49,513 bases of DNA from an uncultured Prevotella sp. (GCA_944319815.1 CALUEX010000019.1:1-49513); one strand, 5' to 3'. Positions 26,261-34,681 are shown, counted from the first letter of the stretch. The notes: generated by a model from the letters alone, not told the origin. Translations and numbers: made by a program.

Positions 26261-26711
26261 TTTCGGGTATGGTTATAATGTATGGTGGTTGGTTGGGGAT
26301 TTTGAGCACGCTGTCCTTGTTGTTCTTGAGCATCTCCAGGACGTTGCTCTCGCGGCACATCTCGGTCAGTTCGCTTGAACTTGCGAGAGCCTTGTACTTC
26401 GCGTCGGTCAAGTCTTTTTCCAGTTTGTCTATCTCGAGCATATCCTGCTGGCAGCTGTACCTGTTTGACACGTAGATGAGCGTCATGAAGGCGATGAGTA
26501 TTATTACGCCAATCTGCTTCCTCATCACGTCAGCCGTGAGGAAGTCGCCGCCCAAAATCTTGCGCAGGGTGTAGCCCGCCGACAGCGGGGCTTCGTCCTC
26601 CGTGGCCTGTTCCCTTATCGCCTCGGTAAGCTGCGAGGTCTCCTTGTCGTCCCTGTCGCGGTTCTCCTCAATCTTTTCCTGGATGTCTTTGTTCTCCTCT
26701 TTGTCGTTCAT
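26253..26711 (-). CDS. ftsL: FtsL-like divisome protein
   Basis: The 152-residue protein has a charged cytoplasmic region of about 65 residues, one membrane helix (about 67-83, IGVIILIAFMTLIYVSNRY) and a periplasmic coiled coil (about 88-130). This bitopic layout and its place between rsmH and ftsI identify it as FtsL, which binds FtsB/FtsQ and activates FtsW-FtsI; the sequence itself is poorly conserved in this family. Its start overlaps the rsmH stop (ATGA). The long acidic N-terminus is longer than in E. coli FtsL. Confidence 0.85.
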   Translation of the reverse strand: MNDKEENKDIQEKIEENRDRDDKETSQLTEAIREQATEDEAPLSAGYTLRKILGGDFLTADVMRKQIGVIILIAFMTLIYVSNRYSCQQDMLEIDKLEKDLTDAKYKALASSSELTEMCRESNVLEMLKNNKDSVLKIPNQPPYIITIPENE

Positions 26712-27640
26712 CTGTCGTCGTCCTTCCTTTCGGCTATTCTCAGTTTTGCGCTCCGGCTTCTCGGGTTGGCCTCCATCTCGTCCGCCGACGGCGTTATCAC
26801 CTTGTTGTTCACGGCGGCGAGCGGGGTCTCCGTGCGGCCGTATAGGTCTTGCCTGGCCGCGCCCTCGGCGTTGCCCGTGCGTATGATGTTCTTCACCATG
26901 CGGTCTTCAAGGCTGTGGTAGGTTATTACCACGAGCCTGCCGCCCGGCTTCAGCAGCTCTATGGCGGCCTGTAGCATCTCCCTGAGGGCGTCCATCTCGT
27001 GGTTCACCTCTATCCTCAAGGCCTGGAACATACGGGCTATGTCCTTCTTCTCGCGCTCGCGCTTGAAGAGCGGGGCCGTCGCGTCTATGAGGTCTTGCGT
27101 CGTGGCTATGGGCTTCGCTGCCCTTGCCTTGACGATGGATGCGGCAAGCCTTCGCGAGTTTCTCAGTTCGCCGTAGAGGTAGAGCACGTCGGCCAGCCGG
27201 CCTTCGTCGTATTTGTTGAGCACGTCGGCGGCCGTCATGCCGTCGCGCTTGTTCATGCGCATATCCAGCGGGGCGTCGAAGCGGAACGAGAAGCCTCGCG
27301 CGGCGTCGTCGAAGTGGTGGCTCGACACGCCGAGGTCGGCCAGCAGTCCGTCGATGCGCTCTACGCCGTAGTACCTCATCCAGTTCTTCAGGTACCTGAA
27401 GTTGCTCCTGACGAAGGTGAACCTCTCGTCGCCGATGATGTTCGCCTCGGCGTCGGCGTCCTGGTCGAAGCCGAACAGGCGGCTCCCGCCGTCCATCCCG
27501 GCGAGGATGCCGCGGCTGTGTCCGCCTCCGCCGAAGGTTACGTCAACGTAGACGCCGCCGGGGCGTATGGCCAGTCCGTCGATGCTCTCGTTGAGCATCA
27601 CGGGCACGTGGTATGTGTCAGCTGTTGTTGTCATTCTCAT
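26708..27640 (-). CDS. rsmH: 16S rRNA (cytosine-1402-N4)-methyltransferase
   Basis: The 310-residue protein begins HVPVMLNESI and carries the SAM-binding motif DVTFGGGGHSRGIL (from residue 33), then LLADLGVSSHHFDDAARGFS and the late VVITYHSLEDRMVK, all typical of RsmH (MraW). It methylates C1402 in the 16S rRNA decoding centre. The ATG directly follows the mraZ stop codon (TAAATG); a second ATG two codons later is also possible. Confidence 0.97.
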   Translation of the reverse strand: MRMTTTADTYHVPVMLNESIDGLAIRPGGVYVDVTFGGGGHSRGILAGMDGGSRLFGFDQDADAEANIIGDERFTFVRSNFRYLKNWMRYYGVERIDGLLADLGVSSHHFDDAARGFSFRFDAPLDMRMNKRDGMTAADVLNKYDEGRLADVLYLYGELRNSRRLAASIVKARAAKPIATTQDLIDATAPLFKREREKKDIARMFQALRIEVNHEMDALREMLQAAIELLKPGGRLVVITYHSLEDRMVKNIIRTGNAEGAARQDLYGRTETPLAAVNNKVITPSADEMEANPRSRSAKLRIAERKDDDR

Positions 27641-28135
27641 TTATCGGTTGCCTCCCTGCTGTCCGCCTCCTTGCGTGTCGGCGTCGGCAGGCTCTGTCTT
27701 CATAAGGCTTTCAAGGGTCTTGGCGAAGTCTTCCTGCTCCATGAACGATTCGTCGGCGCGCCTGTCGCTCCATATTTCGATGGTGTCGTCCATGCCGATG
27801 AACCTCACGGCCTGCTCGATGCCTGCCGCCTCGATATGCCGCTTGCTGATAAGGAAACGCCCGTTGGCGTCAAGCGTGACGGTCTCGGCATCGGCCACGA
27901 ACTGGCGGAAGACGGCCTGGTGGGTGCTGTCCCAGCGGTTGAGGCGCGAGCGCAGCGCGTCCATCTGCGCGTTCCACACGCTTGCGGGATAGAGCACCAG
28001 GCACGGCTGGAAAATGTCCTTGCGCATGACGAGGCAGTCGTCGCCGGCCGCTTGCAGTTCCTTGCGGAACGAAGCCGGCAGGAAAGCTCGCCCTTTCGAG
28101 TCGATTTTAGCTTCTATGTTGCCAAGAAAACGCAT
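27641..28135 (-). CDS. mraZ: MraZ, AbrB-like transcriptional regulator of the dcw operon
   Basis: From the ATG at 28135 the protein is 164 residues. It has two SpoVT/AbrB-type units, each with the D-x-x-x-R motif: KIDSKGRAFLPASFR (10-24) and TLDANGRFLISKRH (87-100). MraZ forms a ring and binds repeats ahead of its own gene, repressing the operon. The open frame continues upstream, but the -7 box at 28163-28170 lies in that part, which excludes an earlier start. It leads the eight-gene minus-strand half of the dcw cluster. I did not find clear MraZ operator repeats (GTGG-type) beyond TGTGGGG on the minus strand near 28180-28205. Confidence 0.95.
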   Translation of the reverse strand: MRFLGNIEAKIDSKGRAFLPASFRKELQAAGDDCLVMRKDIFQPCLVLYPASVWNAQMDALRSRLNRWDSTHQAVFRQFVADAETVTLDANGRFLISKRHIEAAGIEQAVRFIGMDDTIEIWSDRRADESFMEQEDFAKTLESLMKTEPADADTQGGGQQGGNR

Positions 28136-28162
28136 TGTTTGTCTACCTCCGTCATTGTTCGG

Positions 28163-28170
28163 CAAAGATA
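28163..28170 (-). promoter_or_regulatory. Probable -7 element of the mraZ operon
   Basis: The minus strand reads TATCTTTG, matching TAnnTTTG, 28 bp before the mraZ ATG. Just upstream, TGGGGA-like strings recur on the minus strand at about 28180-28205 (GTGGGGAAAAGTGG and GTGGGGATTTTTAC); they resemble the G-rich direct repeats that MraZ binds, so they are candidate operators. Confidence 0.55.
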
Positions 28171-28257
28171 AGTAAAAATCCCCACATCGCACCACTTTTC
28201 CCCACAAAATTGCTCTTTTTTATTTAATTAAGGAGTAACGGGCGTTTCCCGGGCACT

Positions 28258-28345
28258 TTAAACCCTAATCGGCCATTAGGCCGCAATGTCTTATTTTCAG
28301 CAACTTCCGTATTGCTTCCTGCAGTCTCGTCGTTCCCTTGTATGG
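28258..28345. mobile_element. Degenerate left end of the MITE-like element
   Basis: TTAAA (28258-28262) is followed by CCCTAATCGGCCATTAGG and CCGCAATGTCTTA, which align with the left end of the 193-bp elements at 16476 and 45465. Similarity fades after about 80 bp and no right end is present, so this is an old relic at another TTAAA site. Confidence 0.6.
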
Positions 28346-28440
28346 CAAAAGGTGGCCTTTTGCCCTGTGAAAGGGCATCTTTTGGCGTGCAAAAGGTCAT
28401 CTTTTGCGTAGCGATAGGCCGTCTTTTGCATTTTGCCGTA
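28341..28440. repeat. Cluster of TGCAAAAGG-type palindromic units
   Basis: Units such as GGCAAAAGGTGGCCTTTTGC, GTGCAAAAGGTCATCTTTTGC and GGCCGTCTTTTGCATTTTGC follow one another. They form two or three short hairpins of the same family as 16177-16221. Confidence 0.7.
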
Positions 28441-28797
28441 GTTGCCTTTGGCGGAGTGGCGGCCATTTTCGGCCATTTCATCGGTGTTTTTCGCTCGTTC
28501 CGCTTCCGCTCTCCTGTTCCGCCTTGTCGTTGGTTTTTGTTCTTGTGGGCACGTGTGTGCCCATTCTCCCCGTCCCTGCGTGAACTTCCTCCCGGCAGCA
28601 CGGGCGCGACCTTCACCGCCGCCGTGCCCGCACACTGCGCAACGGCCTCCTGCTTTCGTGGCGTCGCGTGCCGGTAAATTCTGCTTCGGCCATATAATTA
28701 TGTTGCCGCCGCGACGTTTCCGTTGTGCTTTTGTTACAAATTTGTATTAATTCTGATGTTTTTTCATGAAAAGCGTCTGATTTTGGAAAAGTTACGT

Positions 28798-28805
28798 TAT
28801 TTTTG
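28798..28805 (+). promoter_or_regulatory. Probable -7 element of the acyltransferase operon
   Basis: TATTTTTG matches the Bacteroidetes -7 consensus, 21 bp before the ATG at 28827. A -33 element is not clear. Confidence 0.5.
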
Positions 28806-28826
28806 CATTGTGTTAGTAGAGAAAGC

Positions 28827-29654
28827 ATGAATGAAATAACCGAAAAGACTATTGACGTAAGGCAAATCCTCAATGGCAAGATGGGTGCCAAGGCCAAGTA
28901 TGTGCCCGGCTTCGCCGTGAAATGGCTTGAGCGCATCCTGCACCAGGACGAGGTGAACGGCTTTCTTTGGGACAACCGCGACCTTGTGGGCGTCCCCTGG
29001 CTCGAGTCTTGCGTCAAGTATCTCGGTATGACGCTCGACATCGTGGGCGAGGAGAACCTTCCCGAGCCCGGTGACGGGCGGCTGTACACCTTCGTGAGCA
29101 ACCATCCGCTCGGCGGCCAGGACGGCGTAGCCCTCGGTGCCATCATCGGGCGGCGTTACGACGGGCGCTTCCGCTACCTCGTGAACGACCTGCTCATGAA
29201 CCTGCCAGGCCTTGCGCCACTCTGCATCCCCATCAACAAGACCGGCTCGCAGAGCCGCAGCTTCCCGGCGATGGTCGAGGCCGGATTTCGCGGCGACAAC
29301 CATGTAATCATGTTCCCGGCAGGCATCTGCTCGCGCAGGAACGGCGGCGTAATCCATGACCTGCCGTGGAAAAAGACGTTCATAACCAAGAGCGTCGAGA
29401 CCCACCGTGACGTTGTGCCCATACACTTCGGCGGGCGCAACTCCGACTTCTTCTACAACCTCGCCAACGCCTGCAAGCGCTTGGGCATCAAGTTCAACGT
29501 AGCGATGCTGTTCCTTGCCGACGAGATGTACAAGAACCGCAACAAGACGTTCCGCGTGGCGTTCGGCAAGCCGATACCGTGGCAGACCTTCGACAAGTCG
29601 AGGACGCCGGCGCAATGGGCGCAATACGTCCAGGACATCGTCTACAGGCTATGA
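28827..29654 (+). CDS. glsA: Lyso-glycine/ornithine lipid O-acyltransferase (GlsA/OlsA-like)
   Basis: The 275-residue protein is a PlsC-like acyltransferase. The catalytic motif reads SNHPLGGQDG (His93, Asp99), the His-x5-Asp spacing of the hemolysin/OlsA-related subgroup rather than His-x4-Asp, and FPAGICSR (163-170) is the third motif. Members esterify a fatty acid onto an N-acylated amino acid. In Bacteroides the neighbouring pair glsB/glsA makes glycine lipids; the same pairing here supports the assignment, though the amino acid headgroup is inferred. The start at 28827 lies just after a -7 box. Confidence 0.8.
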   Translation: MNEITEKTIDVRQILNGKMGAKAKYVPGFAVKWLERILHQDEVNGFLWDNRDLVGVPWLESCVKYLGMTLDIVGEENLPEPGDGRLYTFVSNHPLGGQDGVALGAIIGRRYDGRFRYLVNDLLMNLPGLAPLCIPINKTGSQSRSFPAMVEAGFRGDNHVIMFPAGICSRRNGGVIHDLPWKKTFITKSVETHRDVVPIHFGGRNSDFFYNLANACKRLGIKFNVAMLFLADEMYKNRNKTFRVAFGKPIPWQTFDKSRTPAQWAQYVQDIVYRL

Positions 29655-29711
29655 CCGGGACAGCGCGATGCGCGAAACAGACTACAAAGACATTATTCAA
29701 CATTTCTTAAA

Positions 29712-30704
29712 ATGGAACAGGAGATAATACGGCCGATAGACACGCAACTGCTGAAAGACGAGCTTACGCCCGACAAGCAGCTCAGGATGACGAACAAGAG
29801 CCACAACGAAATCTACATCGTTACGGCACACGACTCGCCAAACGTGATGAAGGAAATCGGCCGACTGCGCGAGACTGCGTTCCGCGAAGCTGGCGGAGGC
29901 AGCGGCAAGAGCATGGACATTGACGAGTTTGACACGTGCGACAACTGCTACAAGCAACTCATCGTGTGGAACCCGGAGGAAGAAGAAATCATCGGAGGGT
30001 ACCGTTACCTGCTCGGGAGCGAGGCCGACATAGACGCCGAGGGGCAGCCCGTGCTCGCCACGAGCCATATGTTCCACTTCTCTGACAAGTTCATGAAGGA
30101 GTACCTTCCGTGGACCGTCGAGCTTGGCCGGTCGTTCGTTGCCCCGGCATACCAGAGTTCCAAGATGGGCGCCAAGAGCCTGTTCGCCCTCGACAACCTG
30201 TGGGACGGTCTCGGCGCGCTTACCGTAATACGCCCCGACATAAAGTATCTGTTCGGCAAGATGACCATGTACCCCTCTTATGTCCGCAAGGGCAGGGACA
30301 TGATTTTGTATTTCCTCAAGAAGCATTTTGGCGATTCCGACAACCTCGTAATCCCGATGAAACCGCTGAAAATAGACACTGACGAGGCTGAACTGGAGCA
30401 ACTTTTCTGCGAGGATACGTTCAAGAACGACTACAGGATACTTAACCGCGAGGTGCGCAAGCTGGGCTATAACATACCGCCTCTTGTCAATGCGTACATG
30501 GGCCTTAGCCCGACGATGAGGATGTTCGGCACGGCAATAAACTACGGTTTCGGCGACGTGGAGGAGACGGGCATACTTATTGCCGTTGACGAAATACTCG
30601 AGGAGAAGCGCATCCGTCACATCGACTCATACATAAAGGAGCATCCCGAGGCCTTGAAAATAACCTCCGGCGCGAACACCGTCATCTACAAGGAGAAGGA
30701 GTAG
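29712..30704 (+). CDS. glsB: Amino acid N-acyltransferase, GNAT/hemolysin type (GlsB-like)
   Basis: The 330-residue protein contains a GNAT-like N-acyltransferase region: VMKEIGRLRETAFREAGGGS, DNCYKQLIVWNPEEEEIIGG and WTVELGRSFVAPAYQSS. It resembles the OlsB/hemolysin group that transfers a 3-hydroxy fatty acid from ACP to an amino acid amino group. In Bacteroides the homologue makes the N-acyl-glycine that GlsA then acylates. It lies 57 bp after the O-acyltransferase gene and is probably cotranscribed with it. Its transcript meets that of dgt head-on at a perfect inverted repeat. Confidence 0.82.
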   Translation: MEQEIIRPIDTQLLKDELTPDKQLRMTNKSHNEIYIVTAHDSPNVMKEIGRLRETAFREAGGGSGKSMDIDEFDTCDNCYKQLIVWNPEEEEIIGGYRYLLGSEADIDAEGQPVLATSHMFHFSDKFMKEYLPWTVELGRSFVAPAYQSSKMGAKSLFALDNLWDGLGALTVIRPDIKYLFGKMTMYPSYVRKGRDMILYFLKKHFGDSDNLVIPMKPLKIDTDEAELEQLFCEDTFKNDYRILNREVRKLGYNIPPLVNAYMGLSPTMRMFGTAINYGFGDVEETGILIAVDEILEEKRIRHIDSYIKEHPEALKITSGANTVIYKEKE

Positions 30705-30727
30705 GGATATTAAGAATCTGTTGAGTA

Positions 30728-30821
30728 AAGAATTAAGGGTTAAGAGTTAAGAAAATATGCCGTGCTTTATAGCGTTGTTGCAGGCAAAGCATATTTTCTT
30801 AACTCTTAACCCTTAATTCTT
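30728..30821. terminator. 33-bp perfect inverted repeat between convergent genes
   Basis: Arms at 30728-30760 and 30789-30821 are exact complements around a 28-nt spacer; the arm contains AATTAAGGGTTAAGAGTTAA. It sits between the stop codons of glsB (plus) and dgt (minus), where it could serve as a bidirectional terminator. The arm sequence is related to the TAACTCC-type repeats. Confidence 0.75.
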
Positions 30822-30833
30822 AACTTTTAATTA

Positions 30834-32174
30834 TTATACGATTGGAAGGCTTATGCCGTTGATTTTCTGGTAAATGTCGAGTGCGTAGACGTCGGTCATG
30901 CCGCTGATATAGTCGATTACGGCCATGATGCGCGTCTCGAGGTCGGGAGAGTCAATGTCGTACTGGCTGCTCACGCGGCTGATGAGCTGGCGCGAGTAGA
31001 AGCGCGACGGGTTGACGGCGGCCTCGGTCATTGCCTCCATGAGTGTGGCCATTATCTTGAAACCGCTCAACTCGACGTCAAGCACGGGCTTGCTCTTGTA
31101 AATCTTCTGCTTCGATAAAATGGTGCATTTTTTGTATGCCTCGGCAAGTTTCGGCTCGATGTTGTCAATAAGGCACCCTTCCATGGTGCCGTTCATGATG
31201 TCTTCCTCGTGGCGTATGAATGCCTCTGCACAGGCATTCTCAAGCACTCCTATTACACAGGCGCGCATATATACCACCTTCTCGTTGTCGTCGGTTATGC
31301 CCTCGTCAACGATGCGTCGGCGTATGTGGCCTTGCGTCTTCTCGTCGAAGAAACCGAGGAAAAGGCGTTCCGTTTCCTCGAATGATACAATCTTTAGCTT
31401 GTGGGCGTCCTCGATGTCCATTATTTCGTAGCAAATGTCGTCGGCAGCCTCTACGAGATACACTAATGGGTGGCGTGCATATTCAAGTGGTTGGCCGTCG
31501 GCTGACTTGCGGATTATGCCCAATTCATCGGCGATTTTCATGAATGTACGGCTTTCCGAACAGAAGAAGCCGAACTTGCCGTGCCCCTTGTCGGCAAGGG
31601 TTGATGCGAAGGGATACTTCACGATTGACGCAAGGGTCGTGTAAGTCATGACGAAACCACCGTCGCGCCGCCCCTTGAAGCGGTGGCTCAGCAGGCGGAA
31701 AGCGTTGGCGTTGCCCTCGAAGTGGGTTATGTCGGCCCAGAACTCCGGGCTGACCTTGTCTTTCAGCGTGCTGCCCGCGCCTTCGGTGAAGAACGTCTGT
31801 ATTGCCTTTTCGCCCGAATGCCCGAACGGAGGGTTGCCCATGTCGTGGGCAAGGCACGCCGTGCTGACGATTGTCCCTATTTGCGGCAGCAGCGTGTTGC
31901 CGAGCTCGGGGCGCGTCTTCATTATGGCGTGGGCGACGTCGTTGCCTAACGAAAGCCCTACGCTGGCAACCTCGAGGCTGTGGGTCAGGCGGTTGTGTAC
32001 GAAGACGCTGCCCGGTAACGGGAACACCTGGGTCTTGTTTTGCATCCTTCGGAACGGTGCGGAGAATATGAGCCGGTCATAGTCGCGCTTGAATTCCGGG
32101 CGGTCGTCGTGGCGTTCCGTGTGCCGAAGCTCCTGCCCGAGCCGCTTGTTTGATATTAGTCTTTCCCAATTCAT
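30834..32174 (-). CDS. dgt: Deoxyguanosinetriphosphate triphosphohydrolase (dNTPase)
   Basis: The 446-residue protein is an HD-domain dNTP triphosphohydrolase. The N-terminal region has FSAPFRRMQNKTQVFPL and NRLTHSLEV (His65), the metal pair is in TACLAHDMGNPPFGHSGE (His110-Asp111), and YLVEAADDICYEIMDIEDAH carries the later metal ligand. It hydrolyses dNTP, classically dGTP, to the nucleoside and triphosphate, controlling nucleotide pools. It is a single-gene unit, divergent from dut, and its putative leader carries a long imperfect hairpin. Confidence 0.94.
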   Translation of the reverse strand: MNWERLISNKRLGQELRHTERHDDRPEFKRDYDRLIFSAPFRRMQNKTQVFPLPGSVFVHNRLTHSLEVASVGLSLGNDVAHAIMKTRPELGNTLLPQIGTIVSTACLAHDMGNPPFGHSGEKAIQTFFTEGAGSTLKDKVSPEFWADITHFEGNANAFRLLSHRFKGRRDGGFVMTYTTLASIVKYPFASTLADKGHGKFGFFCSESRTFMKIADELGIIRKSADGQPLEYARHPLVYLVEAADDICYEIMDIEDAHKLKIVSFEETERLFLGFFDEKTQGHIRRRIVDEGITDDNEKVVYMRACVIGVLENACAEAFIRHEEDIMNGTMEGCLIDNIEPKLAEAYKKCTILSKQKIYKSKPVLDVELSGFKIMATLMEAMTEAAVNPSRFYSRQLISRVSSQYDIDSPDLETRIMAVIDYISGMTDVYALDIYQKINGISLPIV

Positions 32175-32189
32175 TATTATTTTCTTTTG

Positions 32190-32325
32190 TCAGGAGTAAT
32201 GAGAGAAGGAGTAGAGGAGATAAGTATATGTGCCTGTTCGGCGGCCTTCATGCAGCTTTATTGCTTTGTCTGTTACTTCTATGCAAGCCTACTTGCTCCT
32301 TTACTCCTTCTCTCCTTTGCTCCAT
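32190..32325. repeat. Imperfect inverted repeat in the dgt leader
   Basis: Arms near 32190-32223 (GAGAGAAGGAGTAGAGGAGA) and 32290-32325 (CCTTTACTCCTTCTCTCC) share a 13-bp perfect core and weaker pairing on both sides. They lie between the dgt -7 box (32335-32342) and its start codon, so nearly the whole leader could fold into one hairpin. Confidence 0.6.
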
Positions 32326-32334
32326 ATTACTGCG

Positions 32335-32342
32335 CAAAAGTA
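32335..32342 (-). promoter_or_regulatory. Probable -7 element for dgt
   Basis: The minus strand reads TACTTTTG, a full match to TAnnTTTG. If used, the dgt leader would be about 150 nt long. The -33 element is not clear. Confidence 0.5.
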
Positions 32343-32406
32343 ATCTAAAAATGGCTAAATTCTTTCTTTTTAATTGTAAAATAGCTGTTATCTGGATATT
32401 ATTCGC

Positions 32407-32414
32407 TATTTTTG
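32407..32414 (+). promoter_or_regulatory. Probable -7 element for the dut operon
   Basis: TATTTTTG matches TAnnTTTG, 26 bp before the dut ATG at 32441. It is divergent from the dgt promoter, with only about 65 bp between the two. Confidence 0.5.
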
Positions 32415-32440
32415 CACCTTATAAATATTAGCAGACGACA

Positions 32441-32878
32441 ATGGTACAGGTCAAAATCATCAATAAAGGGCACCAGCAGTTGCCCGCGTATGCCACCCCG
32501 CAGAGTGCCGGGATGGACTTGCGCGCTAACATCGATGGGCCGGTTACGTTGCGCCCCATGGAGCGTAGGCTTATCCCCACGGGGCTTTATATGGCGTTGC
32601 CGGAGGGGTATGAGGCGCAGGTTCGTCCGCGCAGCGGCCTTGCCCTGAAGCACGGGATTACCGTGCTCAACTCACCGGGAACCATCGACGCCGACTACAG
32701 GGGAGAGGTGATGGTGCTCCTGGTCAACCTGTCGGGCAGCGATTTCGTGGTGAACGACGGGGAACGCATTGCCCAAATGGTCATAGCACGGCACGAGACG
32801 GCCGTGTTTGCGGAAGTTGCCGAGCTTGACGCCACGGAGCGCGGAGAGGGAGGCTATGGCCATACCGGCGTTAAATAA
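32441..32878 (+). CDS. dut: Deoxyuridine 5'-triphosphate nucleotidohydrolase (dUTPase)
   Basis: The 145-residue protein carries all five trimeric-dUTPase motifs: [31 protein letters not shown] with the catalytic Asp, [11 protein letters not shown] and the C-terminal [10 protein letters not shown] that closes over the active site. It converts dUTP to dUMP and pyrophosphate, feeding dTMP synthesis and keeping uracil out of DNA. It starts a four-gene plus-strand run and lies 27 bp before the TPR lipoprotein. Confidence 0.97.
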   Translation: MVQVKIINKGHQQLPAYATPQSAGMDLRANIDGPVTLRPMERRLIPTGLYMALPEGYEAQVRPRSGLALKHGITVLNSPGTIDADYRGEVMVLLVNLSGSDFVVNDGERIAQMVIARHETAVFAEVAELDATERGEGGYGHTGVK

Positions 32879-32905
32879 CTGTCCTATACATACTGAAAAG
32901 AACCG

Positions 32906-34681
32906 ATGAAAAGGATGTTTTTGCATATTGTCGTTTGCCTGTCGGCGGCTGTGGCCATTTCCGGTTGCGGCGTGTCGGGCGGTGTGTCACGGCGGCTTGC
33001 TGGCGTGGAGCGTTCCGCAAGGCCGGTGCCGAGTATCAGCCATAACGACAGCTTGCGGTTCAAGATGTATTATTACGAGGGCGTCAGGCAGCAGGTTGAC
33101 GGCAACTATGCCGCCGCTTACGACCTGTTCCGCCATTGTCTTGGCATCAACCCAAATGCGGCCGAGGCCTATTTCATGCTGTCTTCATACGAAGGAGCGC
33201 TGCACGGAGACTCTGCGGCCCTTGTCTACGTGAAGAAAGCCTCGGAATTAAGCCCCGGCAACAACGCTTATCTTGAGCGTCTCGCCACGGGTTACCTAAT
33301 GACCAGTGACGTTGACGAGGCCGTCAAGGCATACGAGAAACTCGCGGCCAACAGTCCGGAGCGTGCCGATGTGCTCAACATCCTTGTGCAGTTGTACGGC
33401 CAGCAAAAGGACTACGACCGTATGCTTGACGTCCTTCAGCGCATGGAGGCGCTTGAAGGCGACAGCGAAGACCTTACCCTTGCCAAGATGAGGGCTTATT
33501 CTTTGCAGGGCAAGAAGCAAGAGGAGTTCGAAGCGTTGAAGGCAATGTCCGACAAGCATCCTAACGACCTGAACTACCGGGTGATGACGGGCAACTGGCT
33601 TTTGCAGAACGGAAAGCCCGACGAGGCTTATGCCGAATACCTGGGAGTGTTGGCTGTTGACCCTGAGAACCTGATGGCCAAGATGTCGATGATTGACTAT
33701 TACCGCACGAGTGGTCAGCCCTTGCGCGCCGACTCGCTGCAAGAGGCTCTTCTCGTTAATCCCAAGACGCCCGTGGAAAACAAGGTCTCGCTGATGCGCC
33801 AGGTCGTTGCTGACAGCGAAGACACAGGAGGCGACAGCACGGAGGTGCTCAACATCTTCGGTAAAATACTCAGCCAACCGCAGGAAACGTCAGACATTGC
33901 CGAAATGTATGCGGCATACATGACGCTGAAAAGAATGCCCCAAGACACCATATCGAAAGCTCTTGAGAACGTACTCGCCATATCCCCCGACAATTCGGCG
34001 GCCCGTTTCCAGTTGCTCCAGATAGTGTGGAGCGAACAGGACTACGACCGCGTGGTGGAGCTTTCACGCCAAGGACTCGACTATAATCCCGATGAAATGG
34101 TGTTTTATTACTTCCTTGGACTTGCTTACATCCAGAAAGATGACGACGATAGCGCGCTTGACGTGTTCAGGCGGGGCGTCAGCCAGATAGACGACCAAAG
34201 CAGCCCGGCCCTCGTTTCGGACTTTTATTCAATCATGGGCGACATCCTCCATGACAAGGGTTATGCCGACGAGGCTTATGCAGCGTATGACAGTTGCCTG
34301 CAATGGAAGGACGACAACCTCGGCTGCCTTAACAACTATGCCTATTACCTGTCAGTGGAGGGCAAGCAGCTGGAGAAGGCCGCCCAGATGAGTTACCGCA
34401 CGGTGCAGGCGGAACCAGACAACAGCACGTTCCTTGACACTTATGCGTGGATACTGTTCAGGCAGAAGAAATACGCCGACGCGCTGCAATACATCGACAT
34501 GGCGGTGGACAACGACACAACGGGAAGCTCCGTAATCATAGAGCACGCGGGCGACATCCACGCCGTGAACGGCGACATCGAGGGGGCGTTGAAGTATTGG
34601 AACGAGGCCTTGGAGGCCGGTTCGGCGAACGGCAAGGCCATAAGGAGGAAGATAAAAGAGAAGAAATATGTGGAAGACTAA
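32906..34681 (+). CDS. TPR-repeat lipoprotein
   Basis: The 591-residue protein has a lipobox ISGC (Cys21) and then about ten or more tetratricopeptide-like repeats from residue 60 to the end (for example YYFLGLAYIQKDDDDSALDV and AGDIHAVNGDIEGALKYWNE). TPR lipoproteins usually act as scaffolds for envelope complexes. Its stable partners here, a DUF4292 lipoprotein and an EnvC-like protein downstream, suggest a role in outer-membrane or septal wall processes (inference). The gene overlaps the next one by 14 bp, so expression is coupled. Confidence 0.85.
   Translation: MKRMFLHIVVCLSAAVAISGCGVSGGVSRRLAGVERSARPVPSISHNDSLRFKMYYYEGVRQQVDGNYAAAYDLFRHCLGINPNAAEAYFMLSSYEGALHGDSAALVYVKKASELSPGNNAYLERLATGYLMTSDVDEAVKAYEKLAANSPERADVLNILVQLYGQQKDYDRMLDVLQRMEALEGDSEDLTLAKMRAYSLQGKKQEEFEALKAMSDKHPNDLNYRVMTGNWLLQNGKPDEAYAEYLGVLAVDPENLMAKMSMIDYYRTSGQPLRADSLQEALLVNPKTPVENKVSLMRQVVADSEDTGGDSTEVLNIFGKILSQPQETSDIAEMYAAYMTLKRMPQDTISKALENVLAISPDNSAARFQLLQIVWSEQDYDRVVELSRQGLDYNPDEMVFYYFLGLAYIQKDDDDSALDVFRRGVSQIDDQSSPALVSDFYSIMGDILHDKGYADEAYAAYDSCLQWKDDNLGCLNNYAYYLSVEGKQLEKAAQMSYRTVQAEPDNSTFLDTYAWILFRQKKYADALQYIDMAVDNDTTGSSVIIEHAGDIHAVNGDIEGALKYWNEALEAGSANGKAIRRKIKEKKYVED

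Larger units (their letters stand above)
28136..28826. other. Divergent intergenic region between mraZ and the acyltransferase genes
   Basis: This 691-bp gap holds the mraZ promoter, a degenerate left end of the MITE-like element (28258-28345), a long run of TGCAAAAGG-type repeats (28341-28440) and the -7 box of the acyltransferase gene (28798-28805). Positions 28445-28740 show no gene or repeat that I recognise. Confidence 0.6.

Noticed and set aside
26999-28171. 390-codon open frame on the plus strand
   Set aside because: It is antisense to rsmH and mraZ, both of which have clear family motifs.
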